DNA of 64,000 bases from Armatimonadota bacterium. GTDB lineage: Bacteria; Armatimonadota; UBA5829; DSUL01. Numbering within the stretch: the stretch's first letter is position 1; the number at the start of each line of letters is the position of its first letter. The notes beneath the pieces were generated by a model. The model was not told the DNA's origin and did not search any database. It saw only the letters and a list, made by a program, of their open reading frames with translations. The DNA is taken from NCBI GenBank assembly GCA_020846715.1, contig JADLDK010000022.1, positions 33,989 to 97,988 of the forward strand, given 5' to 3'. The translations under genes were made by a program, and so were the position numbers. Shown piece by piece: positions 1-9,166 of the stretch.

Positions 1-669
1 GAGATAGAGCAAAAAAGTGAGCCCAAACTGGCGGAGATCTTAGCAAGAAGAGGGCTTAATCTGGGGGATTTCAAGGAGAACTTGCGCCTCAGCATGGCCA
101 AAGCGAACGTTTTGACTAACGGTATCAAGGTTTCAGACAGCGACGTCAAAGCGTTTTACGAGAAAAACATCGACAAAAAGAATCCAAACGCGGCGTTTTA
201 CACGCCCGAGTCTGTGCAGATTGCCGTCATCGTGACCAAGACCGAAGCGGAGGCAAAGAAGGCGCAGGCAGATCTGAGCCGTAATATCCCGTGGCCGACT
301 GTGGTGAAGACCTACAGTCAGGACAACAGCAAAGCCAACGACGGTGTGTTGCCGCCAACTTTTCGCGGCCGGTCACGATCCAGCCAGATTCCCGGTCTGG
401 AGGACCTGATATTCTCCATGAAAATTGGGGAGCAGGTTGGGCCAAAGCAGATTGTCGGCGCGTGGTGGATTATCCGCTGCCTGGATAAGAAACCAGCCGT
501 AACCCGCTCATTTGCGGATGTGAAAGATGACTGTCTGACAGGCGCGGCTCTGCTCAAGGGTGGGAACGCCAACATCAAGAAGAGGCAGACGGCTTTTTCT
601 GAGTTTCAGAAGAATGCCAAAGTTCAGGCCTTCTGGCCCAACTACGCTGAGGCAGTCAAGGTTAAATAA
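1..669 (+). CDS. PpiC/SurA-type peptidyl-prolyl isomerase, 3' part
   Basis: The reading frame is open from base 1, so the gene begins outside the window; the visible part is 222 residues. The first ~45 residues are a charged helical stretch like the chaperone segment of SurA/PrsA proteins (V-S-D-S-D-V-K-A-F-Y-E-K-N). Residues ~50-160 resemble a parvulin (PpiC) domain, with the usual strand-helix pattern and a Q-I-P-G-L-E-D-L-I-F-S-M-K-I-G-E segment where parvulins have their F-x-x-A-x-x-L-x-x-G-E motif. Family members assist folding of exported proteins outside the membrane, which fits the secretion-rich locus downstream. It is not obviously in the same operon as the next gene (150 bp gap). 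The signal peptide or lipobox that would fix its location lies off the left edge. Confidence 0.8.
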   Translation, partial: EIEQKSEPKLAEILARRGLNLGDFKENLRLSMAKANVLTNGIKVSDSDVKAFYEKNIDKKNPNAAFYTPESVQIAVIVTKTEAEAKKAQADLSRNIPWPTVVKTYSQDNSKANDGVLPPTFRGRSRSSQIPGLEDLIFSMKIGEQVGPKQIVGAWWIIRCLDKKPAVTRSFADVKDDCLTGAALLKGGNANIKKRQTAFSEFQKNAKVQAFWPNYAEAVKVK

Positions 670-819
670 GGTTTTGTCTTGAGAGGCGGACTCAGGACAG
701 GCGCAACGCTCGCGCCATAGCAAACCGCCAGGAAGGTGGCCAATCCACGCGGATTGGTCAAAGTTCTTCCCCTGCGACCTCGCATTCACTGGAGTCGCAA
801 GGGGGTGAGGAGAATACAA

Positions 820-1653
820 ATGAGCAAACTAACAGGGATCGCCCTTCTAGGCGCGGCTATGGCTGCGGTTGCGGCGCCTTCGCACGCCGATCAGACGCAG
901 CTCTTTACATTCAACAGTGTGAAGAGTGGTACTAAGACTGCCACTATCAGCGTTGAAGGATCATCCAAGACTGTCTATGTGGGCCTCTACAATGGGACAC
1001 TCGGCTCACTCGGCGTGGATGTGTTCTGCACGGACGTTCGTCACGCCATCACCTTCAACCAGAGCTACACGACGTTGGCGCTTCTCGGGCAGGTGACGGA
1101 CCCCGCAGCGGGCCTGTATTCCTACGCGGGCAACTATTACTACTCATCCGGGCCGGCGAACGCTCCCGTCGGGGCGGGTATGGCTTCGGCGTTGATCCCC
1201 GCGGATTACAAGCCGAGCGGTAGCCTTTCGGCATTTGACCGCTCTGTGGCTGTGGCCTACCTGACAGACACGTATTTGACTACTGCACAAACCAGCGTAG
1301 ATGTTGCGGCAGCAGTCCAGATGGCGATGTGGGACATCATCACGGACGGTGGTGATGGTCTCGGGTCTGGTTATTTCACGAGTTCTGCCGGGGTGTTTGG
1401 AGCGAAGAGCGTTCAGACCTATATTACTGAGGCGTTGGGGCAAAGCCCGACTTCCACGTTTACCCAGTGGATTCAGGCGCCGAGGACAGCCGCCTACGCT
1501 CACGCTCAGGACTTCGTCTACAAGGGCGCTACTTCTGTGACAATAACGCAGATCCCTGTTCCCGAACCCGCGTTCTTCCAGCTTGGAGCGCTTGTTGGAA
1601 TGGGCGGTCTGGGGCTGTTCCGGGTAAGGGTTCGCTCCCCGCGGGCAGCCTAG
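820..1653 (+). CDS. PEP-CTERM sorting-domain exported protein
   Basis: 277 residues. ATG at 820 is chosen because a purine-rich GGGGGTGAGGAG precedes it and it starts a clean signal peptide (MSKLTGIALLGAAMAAVAAPSHA). The mature part is Ser/Thr/Gly-rich with one V-F-C-T-D-V-R-H segment, seen in several PEP-CTERM proteins. The C-terminus (from nt ~1558) is a PEP-CTERM signal: V-P-E-P-A-F-F-Q, a hydrophobic helix (LGALVGMGGLGLF), then basic residues R-V-R-V-R. Such tails are recognised by an exosortase, which is encoded 3.7 kb downstream. The protein is probably exported and anchored or released with the exopolysaccharide. A nearly identical tail occurs in the gene at 26201-27004. Its molecular function is unknown. 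Confidence 0.88.
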   Translation: MSKLTGIALLGAAMAAVAAPSHADQTQLFTFNSVKSGTKTATISVEGSSKTVYVGLYNGTLGSLGVDVFCTDVRHAITFNQSYTTLALLGQVTDPAAGLYSYAGNYYYSSGPANAPVGAGMASALIPADYKPSGSLSAFDRSVAVAYLTDTYLTTAQTSVDVAAAVQMAMWDIITDGGDGLGSGYFTSSAGVFGAKSVQTYITEALGQSPTSTFTQWIQAPRTAAYAHAQDFVYKGATSVTITQIPVPEPAFFQLGALVGMGGLGLFRVRVRSPRAA

Positions 1654-1710
1654 GAGGACGTGCAGTTCCAGAGTTTCGCCAGACCAGGTGTCTGTGAGAA
1701 AAGTCTATTC

Positions 1711-1756
1711 GCAGCCGTGTTCCGCCACTTTCAGTGACGGACGCGGCTGCTTTCGT
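1711..1756 (+). terminator. Rho-independent terminator-like hairpin
   Basis: GCAGCCGtGTtCCG and its near-complement CGGACGCGGCTGC form a GC-rich imperfect stem (1711-1750), followed by TTTCGT. It lies ~60 bp after the PEP-CTERM gene and would separate it from the polysaccharide operon. The rest of the 333-bp gap (1654-1986) shows no gene, and I could not identify the operon promoter in it. Confidence 0.6.
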
Positions 1757-1986
1757 ACGGCAGCTGTTAGCAGTCGCAGATGCATCTTTAGTTCAGAAAG
1801 TGCCCGAGTCTGGCGCGAAAAGCGGCACCTTTTGCGGTTTCTCTGCGTATTCAGACACTGAGCGAGTAGCGCCGCCTGCTTTTTGCCGCTGCGTCTGCCG
1901 CATATTGCAGCGCTGGTTGAGTGTGGAACAATATGCGCGGAGGTTCGGGCCCGCACGGTGCTGGCCGGCCTGATATTGCCCTGATT

Positions 1987-4209
1987 ATGGAAACTCCCTT
2001 CGATACCAGTCTGGACACGCCAGTCACCGTCCGGGAAGTCTTCGGCGTCCTCTGGCGGCGACTCTGGATAGTCGCGCTTATTCTGGCAGTTTCACTTGGA
2101 ACGGCCGCGCTGATTTCGTACAACACATCCCCCAGGTGGCGCGGGATCGGGCAGCTTATTCTGGTGCAGCGGACAGCGCCTGTGCCAGGAAGCGCCCAGC
2201 AGTCTGCTTCCGGCCGAGATATGGTGGAGTCTGTCAGCACGCAGGTTGGTATGCTCCAGAGCTATGAGGCCGCCCGGCGCACGCTGGAGTGGCTGCGCAA
2301 CCAGGCTCTGAAAGGCGATGTGCCGGAGGATGTCGCTGCCGGACTTGACCCCTGGAAGCTGCAGGAAGACATTCAGGTCTCCTCCTCTGAGAATACGAAC
2401 ATCATCACCGTGCAGGTGGAAGCCCCGTCCAGAGAGCGCGCCCGCCTTCTGACAGATGCGGTCTGTAAAGCTTTTGTTGACTGGAAGAAAGTAATCTCCA
2501 GTCAGTCTTCTCAAGAAAACGTGAGTACTCTGGAAGATCGCGTGCGCAAGGCGCGGGATCAGCTTGCGGATGCTGAGCAGAAGGAAATCGCCTTCAAGAA
2601 AAGCCACGATATGGTGGATGTGAACACCCAGTCCACCGCGAGCCTGCAGAAGTACCTCGGGCTGGAGGAGTCTTTCCAGAAAGCTCAACAGGAGTTGACT
2701 GTTGAAGAGTCGCGTCTGCGCGGGCTCGGCGCTGGGCTGAGAGAAGCCAACCGCAGTATCCAGAGCGGCACGGGTGTGCGCGACGACAGTATGGTGTTGA
2801 CGCTGCAGCAGGAGCTTGAGTCACTGAAGATACAGCGCGCCAATGCCGCATTGAAGTTTCGCCCGGCCTACCCGGGAGAAGGCAACCTCAAAGACCTTGA
2901 CGCCCGGATTGCCGACGTCAACGGACGTTTGCAGAAAGCGCTGCAAAGCACACTCGACAACAAGCGCCCGTCGCTTCAGTCTCAGGGACAGCTCAGCCAG
3001 CAGTACAAAGATCAACTACTGGCTGTGGGTGCGCTGAGGGCACGCGTGAAGGTGGCGCGCAGCGCGCGCGACGCGGCGAAGAAATCTGTAGAAGATCTGC
3101 CTGCCACCAACCTTGCCTACGCGAAGTTGGCTCGCGACAAGGACCTGGCTTCGGGGCTGTTGACGTCTCTGCAGGCTGGTTTGAATGCTGCGCGCATAGA
3201 GCGCGACACCGCTAGCGGGAATGTCCAGATCAGTCAGTATGCGGTTGCGCCGGAGGATCCGTTTGTGCCCAACCACGGCAGAGACCTTGCTTTCGGCGCG
3301 GTTATCGGGGTGGCGCTTTCGCTGGCGGCTATTCTGCTGCTGGAGCAGACGGACCGGCGAATCCGCAGTGTGGAGGATGTGCGGCGTCTGGCTCCCGGGA
3401 CGATCGTCGGGGCTTTGCCGCAGCTATCGTCTGCGGATTTGCAGGAGTTGCTGGCTGATGAGTCCGGGACAAGGGCCAACGAAGCCTACAGCCTGGCGCG
3501 GGCTAATCTGGCTCTGTCTCTTCCAGAGGTTTTCAACGGCAGCGCCCATGGAAGCCAGATCATCCTGGTTACCAGTGCGCTCCCGGGAGAGGGAAAATCC
3601 CTCACTGCAAACCAGATGGCCAAGTCTCTGGCCAGAGCTGGAAAGTCAGTCATCCTGGTGGACGCCGACATGCGCCGTCCGACGCAGAACGATCTGTTTG
3701 GCACGGCGGAGGAGCTTGGGCTGGCGGATGTTCTGGTGGGGAAGGCCGGGCTGGACGATGCGCTGGTGGCCTCCGGGATTGAAAAGCTGAGTGTTCTGCA
3801 CAGCGGCACGCCGGACCGCAACCCGTCCGAGCTTTTGTCGCACCCACGGATGAAGGAGCTTGTGGAGGAGTTGCGGCGCGAGGCTGAGATTATCATTCTG
3901 GACGCACCCGCCTGCGCGGTTGTTGCAGATTCGCTGCTGCTTGCTCCATTCGCCGATTGTGTGTTACACGTAGTAGGAGCGGGGATTTCAGAGGCGCCGG
4001 CTGTGCGTGACACTGTCGCGGCGCTGGCGGCGGCCGCGCCAAAGTCCATGGTGTATTTTGTGAACCGCCTGCCGAAGAGTCACCGTCACGGTTATTCGTA
4101 CTATGCGGACTATGGGTATGCCCCGCGCAAGCGCAATGGACGCGGTGAGCTCGTGGTCATTGACCAGGTTGAAGACACGGAAAAGGAGAGCAGCGCGCAT
4201 GAAAGCTAG
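1987..4209 (+). CDS. Polysaccharide co-polymerase / BY-type tyrosine autokinase (Wzc-like)
   Basis: 740 residues from ATG 1987. In-frame GTG 1921 and ATG 1933 lie upstream, but none of the three has a good ribosome site; 1987 starts just ahead of the Wzz domain. Layout: Wzz N-terminus with a first membrane helix (residues ~25-45), a long coiled-coil periplasmic region, a second helix (~435-455), then a cytoplasmic kinase. Kinase motifs: Walker A ending in P-G-E-G-K-S (~S538), Walker A' V-D-A-D-M-R-R-P (558-565), Walker B I-I-I-L-D (~D639) and a C-terminal tyrosine cluster Y-S-Y-Y-A-D-Y-G-Y (703-711). These proteins control polymer length and export with a Wza-like channel through cycles of tyrosine autophosphorylation. 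The wza-like gene overlaps its 3' end by 11 nt. Confidence 0.92.
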   Translation: METPFDTSLDTPVTVREVFGVLWRRLWIVALILAVSLGTAALISYNTSPRWRGIGQLILVQRTAPVPGSAQQSASGRDMVESVSTQVGMLQSYEAARRTLEWLRNQALKGDVPEDVAAGLDPWKLQEDIQVSSSENTNIITVQVEAPSRERARLLTDAVCKAFVDWKKVISSQSSQENVSTLEDRVRKARDQLADAEQKEIAFKKSHDMVDVNTQSTASLQKYLGLEESFQKAQQELTVEESRLRGLGAGLREANRSIQSGTGVRDDSMVLTLQQELESLKIQRANAALKFRPAYPGEGNLKDLDARIADVNGRLQKALQSTLDNKRPSLQSQGQLSQQYKDQLLAVGALRARVKVARSARDAAKKSVEDLPATNLAYAKLARDKDLASGLLTSLQAGLNAARIERDTASGNVQISQYAVAPEDPFVPNHGRDLAFGAVIGVALSLAAILLLEQTDRRIRSVEDVRRLAPGTIVGALPQLSSADLQELLADESGTRANEAYSLARANLALSLPEVFNGSAHGSQIILVTSALPGEGKSLTANQMAKSLARAGKSVILVDADMRRPTQNDLFGTAEELGLADVLVGKAGLDDALVASGIEKLSVLHSGTPDRNPSELLSHPRMKELVEELRREAEIIILDAPACAVVADSLLLAPFADCVLHVVGAGISEAPAVRDTVAALAAAAPKSMVYFVNRLPKSHRHGYSYYADYGYAPRKRNGRGELVVIDQVEDTEKESSAHES

Positions 4210-5395
4210 ACTCGCCCTGTTTGCGCCTGTGGCGCTAATGGTTCTGCCGTGCGTCGGGATTTGCGCAACAGACACCGCTCCTCAACCCGCCTCTGCGGTT
4301 CAGACGGAGCCAGCCGCCTACGTCCTGGCGCCGGACGATGCGGTATCCATCAACGTGGCCAATTTCGCGAACCTTTCCACACAGGCCGTTGTGCTGCCGG
4401 ACGGGAAGATCACTGTCCCGCTTCTCGGGTCTATCAGCGTTGAGGGCAAGACGACCACGGAGCTTGCCAGGCTGCTGACAGATGAGTGGAACAAGTATGT
4501 GGTAGACCCGGTGGTGACGGTTGCGTTGACTCAGCGGCGCAAGGCCAGCGTGCTGGTTTACGGTTTTGCCAACAAGGGTGGCGAAGTCGAGTTTCGGCCT
4601 ATGCTACACATCTCCGAGGCGCTTGCGCTGGCGGGTGGCGCAGCTATCAACGGGGATTTGCAGAAGGTTACCCTTACCCACCGCAATGGCGACAAGAAGG
4701 TGCTGGACCTGACCAAGCCGGAGACTCTGCCGGGCACGGATCGGGATGTTGTGCTGCAGGAAGGCGACATTATCTACATTCCCGAGCGCCGGACACAGGT
4801 GAACGTGATTGGAGAGGTCAACCGTCCGGGCTCTTTTGACTATAGGGACGACATCACAGTGCTGGATGCGCTGGGGGCGGCTGGCGGCGTGCGTGACAGT
4901 GCAGACCTCTCAGCGGCCACTCTGGAGCGCGGCGGTAAGGAACAGCCTCTGGACCTGGAAGCTCTCCTGCGCCGTGGTGAGATGACGCCCAATATCAAGC
5001 TGGAGCCGGGTGACCGGATTCTGGTGCCCGAGATTCAGAACCGCACCTATATTTTCGGCGCGGTCGCAAAGCCCGGGTGGTATCCGTTCAAGCCGGGAGA
5101 CCGGGTTCTGGACGCGCTGAACGCAAGCGGCATCGCTCAGAATGCCGACTACCGCAATGTGAATCTCATCAAGATTGACAAGACGGAAAAGACCGCTGCC
5201 GTCCAGACTGTCAACCTCGAGAATTTTCTGAAGAAGGGCGATGTCACGGCGAATGCCGCGCTTGCCCCCGGAGATGTCGTGTTTGTGAGCGAGAAGAAGC
5301 GCGCGTTCAAGCTGCAGGATGCGCTTGGCATCCTGAGCAGCATCAGCATCCTGGACAACACCTTCCGGATTCTCACCGGCGGCCGAAGGTACTGA
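4199..5395 (+). CDS. SLBB-domain polysaccharide export protein (Wza-like)
   Basis: 398 residues from ATG 4199, with AAGGAGAG eight bases upstream and an 11-nt overlap with the kinase gene. A signal peptide (MKARLALFAPVALMVLPCVGICA) leads into a Poly_export domain (Y-V-L-A-P-D-D-A-V-S-I, residues ~40-115), followed by two or three SLBB/soluble-ligand-binding repeats (for example V-N-V-I-G-E-V-N-R-P-G-S-F and T-Y-I-F-G-A-V-A-K-P-G-W-Y-P). Proteins of this family form the outer-envelope conduit for capsular or exopolysaccharide and pair with the Wzc-type kinase. The signal-peptide cleavage region contains Cys residues, so a lipoprotein form is possible, but no clear lipobox is seen. The stop codon overlaps the next start (TGATG). 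Confidence 0.9.
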   Translation: MKARLALFAPVALMVLPCVGICATDTAPQPASAVQTEPAAYVLAPDDAVSINVANFANLSTQAVVLPDGKITVPLLGSISVEGKTTTELARLLTDEWNKYVVDPVVTVALTQRRKASVLVYGFANKGGEVEFRPMLHISEALALAGGAAINGDLQKVTLTHRNGDKKVLDLTKPETLPGTDRDVVLQEGDIIYIPERRTQVNVIGEVNRPGSFDYRDDITVLDALGAAGGVRDSADLSAATLERGGKEQPLDLEALLRRGEMTPNIKLEPGDRILVPEIQNRTYIFGAVAKPGWYPFKPGDRVLDALNASGIAQNADYRNVNLIKIDKTEKTAAVQTVNLENFLKKGDVTANAALAPGDVVFVSEKKRAFKLQDALGILSSISILDNTFRILTGGRRY

Positions 5396-6321
5396 TGAGC
5401 CAGACGACCTTACAGCCGGCAGACGCTCCTCCCGCAGACGTCCGACCGTCCCGCGGGTCTGTAGTTCAGAGTATCGCTTCCGCCGCCGGAGCTTTCTGGC
5501 GGGCGCCCTGGCCGGTCCGGCTGCTCAGCGTCGTCCTTGTTGTTTTGTATGCGCCGGTTGTCGCCGCTGCCGCGCGCGTCTGGGTGACGGATGACAAACA
5601 GGCGCACGGCGTTTTCATCTTCCCGGTCGTTTTGTTTCTGCTGTGGGTGCTGCGGGACGCTATCAGGCAGGCAAAGCCTTCCCCGAGTGCGTGGGGGCTG
5701 GCGCTTCTGTTTTTCGGGCTGGCGCTGGAGACGTTCAGCTATCTGCTGGGCATCAAATGGTTCCCTATGCTCTCGCTGATTCCCGTGCTGGCTGGGGTGA
5801 TTCTGGCGCTGCACGGGCGCGCGCTGCTGAAAGTGGTGGCCTTTCCGGTGCTGTTTCTCTTCTTCGCCGCGCCGCTGCCGGATGCCATTTCGCTGCCGGT
5901 CAGCGCCCAGATTCAGCGCGCCAGCACAGACAGCGCCGTGTTCACCATGACGACCATGGGCTTTCCGCTGGTGCAGACCGGCAACCGCATCGACACGCCC
6001 ACATGCTCAGTGGAGGTCGCGGAGGTTTGTAGCGGGTTCAAAAAGCTGACAGCCCTCATAGCCTTTGCGCTGCTTTACGGGTTTATGTTTCCGATCGGCC
6101 TCGGTAAGCGTCTGTTGCTCCTGGCCTCGGCCTACCCGATTGCGCTTTTCGCCAATGTCATCCGCATCTGCGCCCTGACCTGGATTGCCTCCACGTGGGG
6201 TGAGAATGCGCTGCACGCGGCGCACGATTGGGCGGAGCTGTCGGTGCTGGTGGTGTCTTTTGGTCTGTTCATTCTTGTTGGAAAGGCGGTTGGATGTCGA
6301 AGCCTGCGATTTTCAGTGTAG
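5395..6321 (+). CDS. Exosortase (EpsH family)
   Basis: 308 residues, polytopic, with about eight hydrophobic segments after a Pro-rich cytoplasmic N-terminus. The family catalytic triad is visible: Cys212 in V-A-E-V-C-S-G-F, Arg257 in F-A-N-V-I-R-I and a His in H-A-A-H-D-W (His277). Exosortases are integral-membrane cysteine transpeptidases that process the PEP-CTERM tail; two substrates lie in this window (820-1653 and 26201-27004). The gene is translationally coupled to wza (1-nt overlap), and epsI overlaps its 3' end by 28 nt. This gene order is typical of exosortase-linked exopolysaccharide loci. Confidence 0.93.
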   Translation: MSQTTLQPADAPPADVRPSRGSVVQSIASAAGAFWRAPWPVRLLSVVLVVLYAPVVAAAARVWVTDDKQAHGVFIFPVVLFLLWVLRDAIRQAKPSPSAWGLALLFFGLALETFSYLLGIKWFPMLSLIPVLAGVILALHGRALLKVVAFPVLFLFFAAPLPDAISLPVSAQIQRASTDSAVFTMTTMGFPLVQTGNRIDTPTCSVEVAEVCSGFKKLTALIAFALLYGFMFPIGLGKRLLLLASAYPIALFANVIRICALTWIASTWGENALHAAHDWAELSVLVVSFGLFILVGKAVGCRSLRFSV

Positions 6322-6926
6322 TCTGTCTGATCATGGCGACGGTGGCTCTGGCGGCCAACCGTGGCATTGCGCCGGTGGAGTCCGACACGCTCCAGCGCCT
6401 GCCGGTGGAGAAGTTCCCGAAGCAGGTTGACACATGGGCTATGGTGGATGACCGCCCGACGGACCCGGAGGTGCAAAAGGCCGTTCCCACTGCCCGGATA
6501 GTTGACCGCATATACCAGGACAAAAACGGGCGGCTGATTAATCTTACACTGCTGACCGCCACGGACTACGCAGACTTTCACGATCCAAACATCTGCTTTC
6601 CGGGGCAGGGGTTTTCGCTGACGCAGGAGCGTCACAGGGAGATTGCCGGGCAGCCCGGGCGGTATATGGTGGCTCAGCGGCAGGACGTGCGCCAGCAGGT
6701 GTTTTACTGGTGGAGTGGGGGCGCGGCAGTTGACACAAAATATGGCAGAAACCAGATGGGCCGGTTGCTGGCTTTGCGGGACCGCCTGATGGGACATGAA
6801 GGCCAGTCGCTCTTTGTGCGCCTTATCGCCGATGACAGCGTTGAGGGGCAGGCGGCCATGAAGGACTTTCTTCGCAATGCAAAAGCGCCGCTGGCGGACC
6901 TGATGGCCGAGTCGCCGAAGTCCTAG
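6294..6926 (+). CDS. epsI: EpsI-family exosortase-associated protein
   Basis: 210 residues from ATG 6294, preceded by GGAAAGG and nested in the end of the exosortase gene. One N-terminal hydrophobic segment (I-F-S-V-V-C-L-I-M-A-T-V-A-L) anchors a periplasmic EpsI (DUF3485) domain with its hallmark H-D-P-N-I-C-F-P-G-Q-G-F (His96-Phe107) and a later F-Y-W-W-S-G. In other species this domain is either fused to or encoded directly after the exosortase and is needed for exopolysaccharide export. Here it is a separate, overlapping gene. Its biochemical role is not established in the family. Confidence 0.9.
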   Translation: MSKPAIFSVVCLIMATVALAANRGIAPVESDTLQRLPVEKFPKQVDTWAMVDDRPTDPEVQKAVPTARIVDRIYQDKNGRLINLTLLTATDYADFHDPNICFPGQGFSLTQERHREIAGQPGRYMVAQRQDVRQQVFYWWSGGAAVDTKYGRNQMGRLLALRDRLMGHEGQSLFVRLIADDSVEGQAAMKDFLRNAKAPLADLMAESPKS

Positions 6927-6958
6927 CGCTACTTTAGAGGAGACTTTCGACATCGGAT

Positions 6959-7810
6959 ATGTCTGAAGCTACGGCGACAATCGAACACCGCACGCCGCAT
7001 CTGACCATCCGCCCGAGCCGCGGGTGGTCGCCCATCAATCTGCGCGAGCTGTGGATGTTCCGGGACCTGCTTCTGGTGCTGGCCGGGCGCGACGTGAAGC
7101 TGCGCTACCGCCAGACGGCTCTTGGCGCTATCTGGGTGATCCTTCAGCCGCTGATGGCCGCCGGCATCTTCGCGGTCGTATTCGGCAAAGTCGCTAAGCT
7201 GCCAAGCGACGGCGTCCCTTACTTCCTCTTTGCCTACGCCGGACAGCTCGGGTGGGGCGTCTTCAGCGGAACCCTCTCCAAAAGCAGCCTGTCTCTGGTG
7301 GGTAACGCCCACCTTGTCAGCAAGATCTACTTTCCGCGCCTTGTTCTGCCCCTGTCCACCACGCTCGGAGTGCTGCTGGATTTCGCCGTAGCGCTCGGGA
7401 TGATGGTAGTGTTGATGGCGCTCTATCACGTCCGCCCGCATGCAGGGCTGCTGCTGTTGCCGGTGTGGATGGTTCTGATTTTGATGCTTTCGCTGGGTCT
7501 GGGCCTGATAGCCGCCGCGCTCACGGTGAGCTACCGCGACATACAGCACATTCTGCCCGTCATCATCCCGTTCATCATGTATGCCAGCCCGGTCGCGTAT
7601 TCCATGCAGGCCGTGCCCGCCAGTCTGAAGCCCTTCTTCCTGGTCAACCCGATGTCCGGCCTTCTGGAAGCCTTCCGCTGGTCGCTGCTTGGCACGGGAC
7701 ACCTGCGCCCGGACTTCCTCGGCTACTCCGCCGCCGCAGCCGTCCTGGTATTCTTCTTCGGAGCCTTCTCCTTCCGGAAGATGGAGAGGAAGTTCGCCGA
7801 TGTCATCTAG
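6959..7810 (+). CDS. wzm: ABC-2 type polysaccharide export permease (Wzm-like)
   Basis: 283 residues with six predicted membrane segments. The N-terminal amphipathic region L-R-E-L-W-M-F-R-D-L-L-L-V-L-A-G-R-D-V-K-L-R-Y-R-Q-T-x-L-G-A-I-W is the signature of O-antigen and capsule ABC permeases. An AGAGGAG ribosome site precedes ATG 6959. It pairs with the ATPase gene that overlaps its last 11 nt. The complex would flip an undecaprenyl-linked glycan across the cytoplasmic membrane. Confidence 0.92.
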   Translation: MSEATATIEHRTPHLTIRPSRGWSPINLRELWMFRDLLLVLAGRDVKLRYRQTALGAIWVILQPLMAAGIFAVVFGKVAKLPSDGVPYFLFAYAGQLGWGVFSGTLSKSSLSLVGNAHLVSKIYFPRLVLPLSTTLGVLLDFAVALGMMVVLMALYHVRPHAGLLLLPVWMVLILMLSLGLGLIAAALTVSYRDIQHILPVIIPFIMYASPVAYSMQAVPASLKPFFLVNPMSGLLEAFRWSLLGTGHLRPDFLGYSAAAAVLVFFFGAFSFRKMERKFADVI

Positions 7811-9062
7811 CTCCGACATAGCCATCTCCGTCCGGGGTCTCGGCAAGGCCTACACCATCGCCCACACCCAGGCGAAACACACCACTGCCGCCGAAGCGCT
7901 CATGAGCCGTCTGCGCCGTCCGCTGCAGCGCTCGGAGACGGAGACTTTCTGGGCGCTGAAGGATGTTTCGTTTGACGTGCGCCGCGGGGATGTGGTGGGC
8001 ATCATCGGGCGCAACGGCGCGGGCAAGTCCACGCTGTTGAAAGTCCTCAGCCGCATCACCGAGCCGACCACCGGGGAGATTGACCTCTATGGCCGCGTCG
8101 GCAGCCTGCTGGAGGTTGGCACAGGTTTTCACCCGGAGCTCACCGGCCGGGAGAACATCTTCCTGAACGGCGCCATCCTGGGGATGCGCAAAAGCGAGAT
8201 CCAGCGCCAGTTCGACGCCATTGTGGATTTTGCCGGCGTGGAGCAGTTTCTGGACACGCCCGTCAAGCGCTACTCAAGCGGCATGTATGTGCGCCTCGCC
8301 TTCGCCGTCGCCGCCCACCTGCGCTCCGAGATTCTGGTGGTGGACGAAGTGCTGGCCGTAGGCGACGCCGAGTTTCAGAAGAAGTGCCTCGGCAAGATGA
8401 AAGACGTCGCCAGCGGCGGAAGGACGGTGCTGTTCGTGAGCCACAATCTTGGGGCCATTAGAAGCCTCTGTAGAACGGCACTTGTGGTTTCGAACGGCGA
8501 GCTTACTCTTGAGGCTGACGCTGAAGAGGCGTGCCGCACCTACCTTCACGAGATGCAGACGACACCACAGGAACTTGACAGTCCGTCTGTCGTCCGCTCC
8601 GGAACCGGGGAGATGCGTCTTACCGGAATACAACTACTGTCGCAGGATGCTGAAGTGAGCCAGGTCAGCGGCGGAGACGACGTAGTCTTTGCATTTGCTT
8701 ACAAAAACAGCGGAACGCAGAAGCATGCGCAGCTTCTCCTCACGTGCTACGACCAACAGGATACGGCACTCTTCCACCTGCGGAGAGATATCGCGGCTTA
8801 CGCGAAGGAAGGAGAGGTTGGGAACGGCGTTGTTCACTGCCAAATCAGGCGGCTTCCGCTAAACATCGGCCGGTACAGGCTTGCAGTCGCATTGCAGGAT
8901 CCTGCCGGACAGAACCTCGACCATGTCTCTAATGCGTTTTCATTCGATGTCGTGAGCTGTCACTTCTATAACAACGGACAGACGCCCGATCCGCGCTATT
9001 CGCCGTTTCTTGTGGAACACCAGTTTACAGACGGGAGAAACGACTCTGGGAGCCGTAAATAG
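7800..9062 (+). CDS. wzt: Polysaccharide ABC transporter ATPase with substrate-binding C-domain (Wzt-like)
   Basis: 420 residues from ATG 7800. Residues ~1-240 form an ABC domain: Walker A G-R-N-G-A-G-K-S-T (~70-78), signature Y-S-S-G-M, Walker B I-L-V-V-D-E (D182) and the switch S-H-N. Residues ~260-410 resemble the Wzt C-terminal beta-sandwich that recognises the terminal modification of the glycan before export. The base composition drops sharply around nt 8450, at the domain junction, so the C-domain appears to have a different history from the ATPase (see findings). Confidence 0.92.
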   Translation: MSSSSDIAISVRGLGKAYTIAHTQAKHTTAAEALMSRLRRPLQRSETETFWALKDVSFDVRRGDVVGIIGRNGAGKSTLLKVLSRITEPTTGEIDLYGRVGSLLEVGTGFHPELTGRENIFLNGAILGMRKSEIQRQFDAIVDFAGVEQFLDTPVKRYSSGMYVRLAFAVAAHLRSEILVVDEVLAVGDAEFQKKCLGKMKDVASGGRTVLFVSHNLGAIRSLCRTALVVSNGELTLEADAEEACRTYLHEMQTTPQELDSPSVVRSGTGEMRLTGIQLLSQDAEVSQVSGGDDVVFAFAYKNSGTQKHAQLLLTCYDQQDTALFHLRRDIAAYAKEGEVGNGVVHCQIRRLPLNIGRYRLAVALQDPAGQNLDHVSNAFSFDVVSCHFYNNGQTPDPRYSPFLVEHQFTDGRNDSGSRK

Positions 9063-9076
9063 GTGCACACGCCTTA

Positions 9077-9104
9077 ACACGGCCGTTTCTTTGGCGGTCC
9101 GTGT
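9077..9104 (+). other. Intergenic hairpin between wzt and the pyruvyl-transferase-family gene
   Basis: ACACGG-CCG pairs with CGG-t-CCGTGT around a 9-nt loop. No T-run follows, so it is not a convincing intrinsic terminator; it could be a partial transcription block or an mRNA stabiliser inside the operon. Confidence 0.35.
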
Positions 9105-9166
9105 ACGCATGACAGCCGCGATGCCGCAACCGAGCCTTGGTACTGATAAGGGTGACTCCTAACCAG

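Noticed and set aside
6929..7846. 305-codon open frame antisense to wzm
   Set aside because: The sense frame has the complete ABC permease pattern; the antisense product is Gln/His/Arg-rich with no hydrophobic or domain structure.
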